A DNA stretch of 64,000 bases from Clytia hemisphaerica. Taxonomy: Eukaryota; Cnidaria; Hydrozoa; Leptothecata; Clytiidae. A program made the translations under genes and the position numbers. Of this stretch, positions 57,201-64,000 are shown piece after piece. Positions within the stretch are counted from its first letter, which is position 1. Every line of letters begins with the position of its first letter. The DNA is taken from assembly GCA_902728285.1 (NCBI GenBank), contig CACVBU010000490.1:953501-1017500 (forward strand). Reading direction: 5' to 3'. The notes under the pieces were generated by a model. The model had not been told where the DNA came from and did not search any database. It worked only from the letters and a program-made list of their open reading frames with translations.

Positions 57201-59738
57201 ATTTGACCGACTGAAAATCTTTTGTGTCGGTCATGATGTCCGAATGAAAAAAGGAATAAACCATTAACTTGAGAATTAAAAATAAATCTCTTACACCCCT
57301 GTCTCTTACTTAGCCTATTCTTTTAATACTCCTTTGTAGCTTTCAGGGTGTTTCTAAGTTAACTTTTATCGACTTGCTTTCTTCGTTACTTTCTTTGTTT
57401 CTATAATCACTTTTATCAAGCCGCTTTCTTTGTAACTCTTTTAATAAGGGTGTTTCTAAATTACTTTTGTCAACTTGCTTTCTTCGTAACCTTCTTTGTT
57501 TCTAAGATCACTTTTATCAATTTGCTTTCTTTGTAACTTTCAAGGGTGTTTCAAAGTTAACTTTTATCAACTCGCTCTCTTCGTAACTTTCAAGAGTGTT
57601 TCTAAGATCACTTTTATCAATTCGCTTTCTTCGTAACTTTCAAGGGTGTTTCAAAGTTAAACTTTTATCGAATCAATTTCTCTGTTACATACAGTAACAA
57701 ACTGTTCAAAGGTAACTTTTATTTTTCCTACTCGCTTTCTCCGTAACTTTAAAAAAAAATATACACTGAATGACCGACAGGATTTTGAGTTTGACCGATA
57801 GGATTTCATTTCTGTCGGACATGATGTCCGATTGACTAAAAATATTTATTTGCAGCCCTGCCTTTTATTTCTTCTGACCAGCATTTTTCATAATAAGAAA
57901 CTTTAAGTTAAAAATATGTGGAATAATTAGATTTTAACATATAATTTAGGCCTACATTGTACATTTTGTATTATCAAAGAAAACCGAAACTAGCAGTTTT
58001 CTCATGGGTAGGTAAGTCTTGTGTAAGGGGAAGTAAGTCATGAATGGTAGGCAGATTTAGAAAGGGAGAGATAGGGTCTTTACTCTACTACACACTATGT
58101 GACTTTCTTTTAACAGGCAGATAGGAAATAGTGTTAGTGACAAGCTTGAATGATCTTTGACTTACTTTTTTATAACCAAACTGAGCAAATAAAGGACTGC
58201 AGCACACGAGCCCTCTTCTGTTGTTGATTCAAGCAATGTCATCTATGAAAAAACAGAATTGTAGAATTAAGGAATCAATATAAATATCTGTAACCAAATT
58301 GCTGATTAGATAAAACACAGTCTAAAGGTAGAAGAATCATTGATTTAAAACAACACCTAAATAGAGGTCAATCTTGAGTGGGATAAATTAGTCCATTTTC
58401 TTCATGACTATCATACTTACAAGAGCTGCAAAGTAGTCAGTCTCTGATTCACTTCCACCTCTACTACGAATAACCTGTATGTTTGAAATAAATGAAATAT
58501 TTTCAATTGAAAGTCATCAGTTTTATTATCAAAGTGTATTCTATCGCCTGGTGAACCAGCAGAGGGTTGTAAACCAAAAAATATTTTAAAACCAAACACA
58601 TAACATTCCATACCTCAGTGACAGCTGCCAAGACTGCACATTTCTAAATAAAAAGTAAAAACACTATTAATAAAGGGTTGGGGACAGGAGAAGTTTTTTT
58701 TCGCGTTGGTGCAATGCATCATGCTCCATCCCAACCTGAAACACTTTCTTATGTCTCTACCTCATTTTTCTTTCTAACAATAAAAGTGAAATCTCAGGGA
58801 TCATCTTGTCCCAGGGACAAATTCTTTTGGGTATTTCCCTCACTTTTTGTCCCACGAAACAAAAAAAGAAACCATGGGACACGCACTTTTTTTCTTGTGT
58901 TGGTGGGATAGAGCATGTTGCATTAATATCACTTTTGGTTAGAACAAACCTCTTGATCTAATGAGTCTGTAGATTTCCATTTATCCATCACTCTATTGAA
59001 TGTCATATTTGAGCAGTCTGTCAAACCACTTATTGAGAGAGCTTTTGATTTTTTCGTGGTTGCTGTTGTTTCACTAATGGCCAAATCCTCCATATGAAGA
59101 TCTTCTTCGATGTCTTCATTATGCTTCTGTAATGCAGCCAAAGTTAACCCTGGCAATAAATAAAAGGAACTATGAAATATATACTCTGTCTTTAAAGGGA
59201 GTTTGTTAGCACATATAAAGCTAGCATTAAATTTAGTCTGCTAAATTATTACTATTAGCTTTTTCAATATGGCTGGAAAGGCTTATGATGAGATCTTCAA
59301 AAAACTTCTACAACAAGAACATTTCGGTTCCATCAGATTTAGAGTAATTTTGAAAGATTAATTTTTTTGCCCAGCCAGATGATGGGGTTGACATAATTGG
59401 GTGCTAGGATTTAAAATTGAATTTCATCTATGCACAATTTTGGTGTTAAGACACTCCACTATGCAAGATATTTTTCTGCAAAAAACTATAATAAAAGTCA
59501 TGGTAGAGATGAATCAGATTTTAGGTGACAAAGGACAGTACATGCTTTTCTGTAATTTTTATGTTAATTATCAAAACTGATCAAAATAATAAAATTATTC
59601 AAAAACTATACCTCCTTTAGATTTTCTTTGAGAAATCACATTTTTTTTAACATCATCACGGTGACGGCGAGTTGAAGGGTTTTGAACACATTGGTCACCT
59701 TTCTTGAAAGTTCTTCTGGAATTGCCTTTTCCTTTCAT
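43594..59738 (-). CDS. RRP12: RRP12-like ribosomal RNA processing protein, 35 exons
   Basis: A HEAT-repeat protein that in yeast and human helps mature and export pre-ribosomal subunits (nucleolus to cytoplasm). Exons from the start: 59612-59738, 58950-59149, 58614-58643, 58421-58474, 58166-58242, 56941-57046, 56464-56580, 56136-56262, 55708-55775, 55541-55594, 55440-55475, 55226-55324, 54752-54843, 54265-54376, 53659-54005, 53369-53490, 52841-52905, 52385-52544, 52044-52189, 51412-51476, 50828-50921, 50420-50578, 49829-49909, 49444-49552, 49098-49205, 48503-48606, 47837-47890, 47505-47596, 47001-47109, 46597-46728, 46226-46313, 45726-45893, 45211-45395, 44432-44514, 43594-43690. All use GT-AG and phases join to 3,867 nt (1,288 residues; family about 1,300). 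Diagnostic strings: SGLTDCSNMTF, ESGLTYKFQPVW, AFTSMGP, FCHKPTDVSTAFK, KKSYRMLEEML, acidic ILAESADEEEE, C-terminal KPDPYAYIPLDR and a basic tail. The N-terminus is Lys/Arg-rich (MKGKGNSRRTFKKG). CCCCACAG 16-23 bases before the ATG hints at a 5' untranslated intron. Confidence 0.93.
43794..44142. mobile_element. G-tract element, CACTGTAAGGGT type
   Basis: The left end TAAAACCCGGGGGGGGGGC mirrors the right end CCCCGGGTTTTA. Inner arms CGACGGGTATGTGCGGG and CCCGCACATACCGTC are inverted. Four GCACT(G/C)TAAGGGT words repeat inside. It shares the GGGTATGTGCG arm with 40012-40372 but carries a different internal word. It lies in the last RRP12 intron. Confidence 0.75.
44571..44920. mobile_element. 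TA-MITE, GTTGCTTA/TAAGCAAC class
   Basis: The left end CACTTTTTTTATAAGCAAAC and right end GTTGCTTATAAATAAACATG, then TA, follow the family pattern. AAGCAAC/TTAGCAAC occurs about five times inside (AAGCAACTTGG, TTAGCAACTTAG, AAGCAACC, ATAAGCAACTTTTTGG). GTTCTTA is absent. It lies between RRP12 exons 33 and 34. Confidence 0.75.
45456..45623. mobile_element. 168-bp MITE in an RRP12 intron
   Basis: CCAGAAAAAAAAGTACACCC at the left is mirrored by GGGTATACGG, a T run and TCTGG at the right. CTCTGTTGAGGAGGTCC and ACCTCTAGGACCT also pair. No clear target duplication. Confidence 0.55.
48230..48481 (-). mobile_element. tRNA-derived SINE next to RRP12 exon 26
   Basis: On the minus strand an A-box-like TGGTATGGTGGTCATTG is followed about 35 bp later by the B box GAGTTCGATTCC, then a tRNA-unrelated body. 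It is not a functional tRNA, since no cloverleaf acceptor is present. It begins 20 bp past the exon 26 donor. The 3' border is approximate. Confidence 0.65.
48641..48798. mobile_element. 158-bp pogo/Tigger-like MITE
   Basis: CAGTTGATACTCTCTAACTT(GA) and (TC)GAATTAGAGAGCGTCAACTG are inverted ends flanked by TA (48639-48640 and 48799-48800). Pogo/Tigger elements use TA targets and CAGT...CTC ends. It sits 33 bp before the exon 26 acceptor of RRP12. Confidence 0.8.
50102..50354. mobile_element. TA-MITE, GTTCTTA class, in an RRP12 intron
   Basis: CACGTTTTTTTTAATAAGAAC mirrors (G)TTTTTATAAAAAAACGTG. GTTCTTA occurs about six times. The flanking TA pair has mutated. It lies about 65 bp downstream of the exon 22 donor. 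Confidence 0.85.
51214..51312. repeat. (CGAA)n microsatellite
   Basis: About 24 units of CGAA with one GAGCGAGCG interruption, between RRP12 exons 20 and 21. Frames over it on both strands are artefacts. Confidence 0.97.
57150..57860. mobile_element. hAT-like non-autonomous element with minisatellite
   Basis: Termini CAGGGCTGCAAATAA and TTATTTGCAGCCCTG are inverted and flanked by CCTTTT on both sides (6 bp). The subterminal zones repeat TCGGTCA and (A/C)TGTCCGA. The interior holds about seven units of GTTTCTAAGATCACTTTTAT-type minisatellite, shared with 28850-30004. It lies 104 bp upstream of RRP12 exon 6's acceptor. Confidence 0.8.
58700..58925. repeat. Inverted-repeat element near RRP12 exon 2
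   Basis: TGCAATGCATCATGCTCCAT(CCCAAC) at about 58709 is mirrored by GTTGGTGGGATAGAGCATGT(TGCATT) ending near 58923, some 25 bp from the exon 2 donor. Probably a small MITE; borders uncertain. Confidence 0.55.
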
Positions 59739-60160
59739 TGTTCAACCTTGTCCTTTCTGTGGGGAAGTAAATGAAACGTTTCTATACTAGAAAGTAGCAT
59801 TTGCTTGAGATCAAAAGAGGCTTTTCCTGATACTGTAGGATAGCTAATTTCTCTCCTACCAGGCTAAGCATTGCTGGCATATTTCAAGGATCTTTCTACA
59901 TTCCCTGGGCTTAACCAACAAAAGATGTTTCAGGTAAGTACAAATGTAGTACACTCTGGCCTAATACTGACTACCTAAGGGGTTATTTGACACTTAATTT
60001 TAGGTTGGAAAACGTTAGTAGGTGATTGGGTTAAAGGTCGTTGATGTTTGTTTTTTTTCAAATCAAGAAACATCAATTTTTCAGTGTCAAATGTTACTTT
60101 GCCAAGTTTCCTTTTGATAGCTCTGGCTGTTTTGAAAACCAAAACAAACAGCACAATGTT
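59739..60160. other. 5' flank of the RRP12-like gene
   Basis: No TATA box or other core promoter element stands out. The start site is unknown. The minus-strand frame at 59975-60238 has no recognisable content and overlaps an element. Confidence 0.4.
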
Positions 60161-60162
60161 TA

Positions 60163-61046
60163 AGGGTACACGATGGTCAATTTCAAAAATTAAAGCAAGA
60201 AAAATCTGAAAAATTTTTTTTGAATGTATCTGATTCAAAATTTTACGCTCTTTTCAAAGATGTATATTATTAAATGGAAAATTGTTTGAATCGTCGTAAA
60301 AAATCGCAAAACATACTGCATTGAAAGAGTTTTATTATTTTTTCATTGAAAGCTTTTACAAAAGATTTCTGTTTAAAAACCCCCATTGATTAGATTTTCC
60401 TTTTATGTTCAGTGAAGAGAACATTCTTCTTTAATTCCAATTCAATAAACAGATTAACTATTTGGCAAAGATCAAAGCAGATAGTAGAGAACTTTAAACT
60501 TGGATTTCTTGAAAACTGATTTTTTCAAATTTTATAGTAAGTATGCATACTTCAAACTGCTAACATGCCAAATCTATCAGGCCGATTTCAATGAAAATAA
60601 CTTCATTGGAAAAAGGAGATTTTGAATAACAAAACCGTGCTCAAGTTTATCGTTTTAGGTCTTTGTTGAAGAGAAATAATGAATTAAAGATAAAAATTAG
60701 GTTTTTTAGAAACAAAAAAATGTAAATAGGCATAATTACTCAACGAAACGATAAATCAACAAAATGAAGCACGGTTTTGTACCTACGGGGGAGGGCTTTA
60801 AGGAGCTCTATTTTTTGTTATGTGAAAGTTAATCAATTTGGCATGTTAACTCATTGAAGTTTTATTGTACTTTTTGAAAATTACGTCATAGCCGTTGAGT
60901 AAGCCGCCATTTTGAAAAAAATTTTACACCATTCAGTAGCCATTTTTATGCACTTTTGAACTATACAAATGGTTTTAACCAAAAAGTAAGGCATAACGAT
61001 CTATAACAAATTTTGTTCAGATAGTCAATTGACCATCGTGTACCCT
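60163..61046. mobile_element. 884-bp TA-flanked element with AGGGTACACGATGGTC ends
   Basis: AGGGTACACGATGGTCAATT and its complement (GACCATCGTGTACCCT) are inverted ends flanked by TA (60161-60162 and 61047-61048). The interior has paired words ACAAAACCGTGCT and AGCACGGTTTTGTA, so it partly folds back. No transposase. Confidence 0.75.
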
Positions 61047-61048
61047 TA

Positions 61049-62053
61049 AGCCTTGGATTCTCTTTGTTTGACGGCCAACACTCATAGTTGGGTTCACTCC
61101 TTTCCCCTAGTCTAAAGTAACCCCCCTACTATAGGTTCTACCCCCTTTCAAAATGTGATGGAACCCCCCTCAAAATTGTGGGTGTCATTGGGATTTTTTT
61201 CCACTGAACCAAGCAAGCAAGAAGATTTTTAGAATCTTAACCCAGTCCAAGACTACGAAATTAAAAATTTAGAAAGATAGGTTTAAAGGACTTAACGTCC
61301 ACCCCCCTTTCTAGATGAACCTCCGCCTTTTGGATCTATCGTTAACTCATTTAAAATGGTGGAAAGAATTGCGGAATGATAAAGGCGTCTGCTGCTTTGA
61401 GGGTGGTAATGCCAAAACGTCCAATATGATAAGCCAGCAGTTAAGGCGAGTTTGTTGCCGTGCGCGTTACCTTATGCATTCCAGAAAAGTGCTGGTTTTT
61501 TTTTGTGCTCCGGAACACCGGAAGATTCCAGAGCACTTCTGGTGTTCCGGAGCAAGATATCCGCGATATAATTACGGTAGCGCTCGCTCGCTCGCTGTGC
61601 TCATCATGTGAAAAATAACTGCTCACGCCAATTCTTACTCACCCCAGAAAATAATGTTTGTTGTACATTATATGTAGGTTTTTAATAATCAAAATGTCCT
61701 ACGTTATAAATAATGTTGTGCATTATAATGTGGCACATTAAAAATTGTTCAAGGACCTTTCTACACTCAAAGAAATAAAAGAAAGCCTATTTTACACTTT
61801 TCAGATTTAACCATTTCCCTTTTAAGTTGGTTTTATCCATTCCAGATTATCTATATAAATAATGACGCAATATTTCAAGCTCCAACCCTGACCCTAACTG
61901 ATAAGATCGAAATAATCAAAATTCGAAAAGGTTAAAAAGGATAAATTGAAAAATCCCCTTTTGGCCGTCCACTTCCACGACCGAAAAGTCACTGAACCAC
62001 CCCTAAAGCTCTGAAGGTCGGGAAAATCTTCAACATCTGGAGGGTTTACATTA
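61049..62053. other. Gene-free interval with one strong hairpin
   Basis: Only the hairpin below and a short (GCTC)n run near 61584 stand out. The 98-codon frame at 61315-61611 spans the hairpin and looks spurious. Confidence 0.4.
61506..61554. repeat. Hairpin TGCTCCGGAACACC
   Basis: TGCTCCGGAACACCGGAAG pairs with CTTCTGGTGTTCCGGAGCA (one mismatch by position) around a loop of about 12 bases. Possibly a very small foldback element. Confidence 0.7.
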
Positions 62054-62359
62054 GGGGAGCCGTCCATATTCATTTGACAACACAAAATGTCAAATTGACG
62101 TTATGAGGGGGTGGGGGGTTTTTCAAAAGTTAAGAAATCAAGGTATACCTTTTTGTGAAAATTGCGAATATTTGTTTTACCAACAACCACACTTATTTTT
62201 TAAGCTGTTGAGAATATATTCGTACCGTGTATGAATTACATGAAAATTTGCTCGCATAATCCCATTGGTTTGCGCTATGATATCATTACATCATATTTTC
62301 AGAGGATAATGTCAATTTGACATTTTTAAGCATTGTCAAATGAATATGAACGGGTCCCC
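62054..62359. mobile_element. 306-bp Harbinger-like MITE with TTA duplication
   Basis: GGGGAGCCGTCCATATTCAT and ATGAATATGAACGGGTCCCC are inverted ends flanked by TTA (62051-62053 and 62360-62362). Inner AATGTCAAATTGAC and GTCAATTTGACATT also pair. No transposase. Confidence 0.8.
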
Positions 62360-62524
62360 TTACGGGATTTTGCGAGACTACGTCAAGAAATTTTGCAGCG
62401 GGAGGTCTGGTAACCCAGCCCTTGTTTTTGAGGGATTGGCAGGTCCAACCAAAATATTTTTAGGTTTACGGGTAAGCCAGTTTGCAGATCATGATGAGGC
62501 TGCACTTGAGGAAAAATTTGGAAA

Positions 62525-62752
62525 TACCAAGTTGCGATAACTTGGTCCAATGTTGAGATCCCTCCTCTAATTCCGACACCCTTTTTATAAGCTGAAATTG
62601 ATAGAAAGGTTGAAACTGTTTTTCTTTGCTTAGTGGTCAGAGAGGAATAATCCTTTTTCAATCAGTGATTCAAGCTTTCATATTATTCCTGTCTCTAAAA
62701 GAAGGGTGTCAGAATTAGAAGAGGGTTGTCGATATTAGACCAACCTACGGTA
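62525..62752. mobile_element. TACC...GGTA element, diverged relative of 38657-39408
   Basis: The right end, read outward in, is TACCGTAGGTTGGTCTAATA(TCGACA), then CTAATTCTGACACCC. The left end has TACCAAG and later CTAATTCCGACACCC. Both ends show two CTAAT-N-CGACA modules like the element at 38657. The two ends are less alike than in that copy. Confidence 0.65.
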
Positions 62753-62811
62753 CACACTGGAAGAGCGCACCTGATAAATTCTGGTCCAGACAAGATGCAC
62801 CTATATATATA

Positions 62812-62862
62812 TACCGTGAGTGATCCTAAATCCGACAGCCCTGCCTAAATCCGATGGGGTCT
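62812..62862. mobile_element. Single end of a TACCGT element
   Basis: TACCGTGAGTGATCCTAAAT(CCGACA) followed by CCTAAATCCGATGGG. The doubled module is CCTAAATCCGA, different from the other two copies. No right end was found before 64000. A short (TA)n run precedes it. Confidence 0.5.
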
Positions 62863-62905
62863 TTCAACGATTTGCGCCTGGGTATGGTGACTGACAGTTT
62901 CAGTT

Positions 62906-62940
62906 TCGGTTTCACTACTTTCACTTTCACTTTCACTTTC
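62906..62940. repeat. (TTTCAC)n short repeat
   Basis: About five imperfect units of TTTCAC/TTTCGG. Confidence 0.8.
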
Positions 62941-63249
62941 AGCCAGCGAGTGAGCGAGCATGATAATTGATTTCCGGGTCAAAATGTTTGACACTTGATC
63001 CAATCGTTTGCTTATCTTTCTTGCGTGGTCGTCATTTGAATTTCTGTATTCAATGCTTATAAAATACGGTTGTTATAAGGGTATCAAACTCCTCACTAAG
63101 AGGGAACAGATCATAGATTCGAATTGAACGCGTAATTACTAATAGCAATTAACATTACATAACGCGTTGATATCTCTTCACTCCCATGAAATGTGATTCA
63201 AAATTAAAGTGATGAGCACGAAAACAAAATCAAGAATATTGGAAAATTT

Positions 63250-63325
63250 GACACCCAGAGGGATCGAACTCGGAAACCCATGCTTGTGAGACAGATGCTC
63301 TAACCACTTGAGCTAACCACGCTTG
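63250..63325 (-). mobile_element. tRNA-derived SINE head
   Basis: The minus strand carries A box TAGCTCAAGTGGTTAGAGC (63297-63315) and B box GAGTTCGATCC (63261-63271) at tRNA spacing, with CTCACAA where an anticodon loop would be. The acceptor stem and the T stem do not pair, so it is a SINE head or tRNA pseudogene. The body boundary is unknown. Confidence 0.65.
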
Positions 63326-63461
63326 GGAGAGTCTGAGGGAAAGCTTGAAGTTATGAGAAAGAAAAAGGAAAGAAAGAAACGAGAAGAAAATTAGTTCCCG
63401 CTTTGATGTTATTATCGAAACAAAAGGATCATTCACGCCGACATTCCTTTCCACACGTTAG

Positions 63462-63495
63462 CAATCTAGTTTTTATAAATATAAAAACTAGATTG
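63462..63495. repeat. 34-bp perfect palindrome
   Basis: CAATCTAGTTTTTATA and its complement are separated by AA. It may be a small hairpin element. The remaining sequence to 64000 holds nothing I can support. Confidence 0.85.
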
Positions 63496-64000
63496 TAAGG
63501 TTGATTCTAAAAAAGAATAGCCGTTTCTTTAGACCACTACGTTCAAACTAAAATAAAAACAAGCCTTTCACTGTGACGCAACAAAGATACCAGTGCCAAC
63601 TAAACTGAGAGATTTGATACATTGAACCAATTGAACCAAATAGAAATAACAATAAATGCTTCTTATACAAGACATAATTGGTCAGCCTAAGCTGAGCATT
63701 CAAATAGGTAAAATTCGGTTCTTCCATCATAAGACGGCAAAAAAAAAATCCGATTTTCCGATCTCTTTTTGATTTCTAAACTTTCTTCCGATCGGGTTAA
63801 CTTTTTGGGTACTTTTAGCGTGCGTTGTTTTTACAGATCATAATGTAGTTTCAAGATGGCGGCTTAAGCGATAGCCAGATGTGATAAGTCAGTGTTGTAC
63901 CAAAGTATTTCCAGTGTAAATCTGTTGCAAGCTTCAATTTCTGTTATTTATTTTTTTAACTCGGCAAATCAAACACATGATTTTCATCTAAGGGATTCTT

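Noticed and set aside
61315..61611. 98-codon frame
   Set aside because: It runs through a strong hairpin and a GCTC repeat and has no recognisable content.
63250..63325. Functional tRNA gene on the minus strand
   Set aside because: A and B boxes are present, but the acceptor and T stems do not pair, so it is a SINE head or pseudogene.

Overview
This is a eukaryotic, animal window, AT-rich and poor in genes. The host genes have GT-AG introns, seven-transmembrane receptors without introns and dispersed tRNA-derived SINEs. I infer a cnidarian, from the reverse-transcriptase type at 7.5-11 kb and the G-tract 'GGGTATGTGCG' repeats at 40 and 44 kb, both of which I know as common in cnidarian genomes. 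No database search was possible. A run of N fills 16335-17310.

Host genes. (1) 4051-5031, minus: single-exon class A (rhodopsin-family) receptor. (2) 15512-15642 joined to 19610-19745, plus: a tentative two-exon gene for an 88-residue protein, with the N gap in its intron. (3) 25343-28746, plus: six-exon gene for a secreted 635-residue protein with four repeats resembling carbohydrate-binding module family 2 (CBM2) joined by Thr/Pro linkers. (4) 42186-43193, plus: a second single-exon class A receptor. (5) 59738 down to 43594, minus: the complete coding sequence of an RRP12-like ribosome-biogenesis protein, 35 exons and 1,288 residues, tail to tail with gene 4. Exon phases were checked and the reading frame closes.

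Everything else is mostly mobile DNA. There is a decayed non-LTR retrotransposon with a restriction-like endonuclease (7.5-11 kb), a decayed transposase-like fragment (3.05-3.92 kb), and more than twenty non-autonomous inverted-repeat elements. These include TA-flanked MITEs, TWA-flanked Harbinger-like MITEs, elements with 5, 6, 7, 8 or 9 bp target-site duplications, and foldback elements whose arms are tandem arrays. Several are nested, up to three deep at 32988-35672.

The most interesting signal is a family of TA-flanked MITEs. Each copy carries one short motif at both termini and repeats that same motif several times inside. Copies fall into four motif classes (GTTCTTA, ATTCTTA, GTTTCTTA, GTTGCTTA) that stay consistent within a copy while the backbone looks shared. 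Several unrelated families in the window (ACCGGAC, CTAATCTCGACA, GTAACATTT, AGAAGGGAAGTAA, TTTAGTGGAAAC) are likewise saturated with a private short motif.
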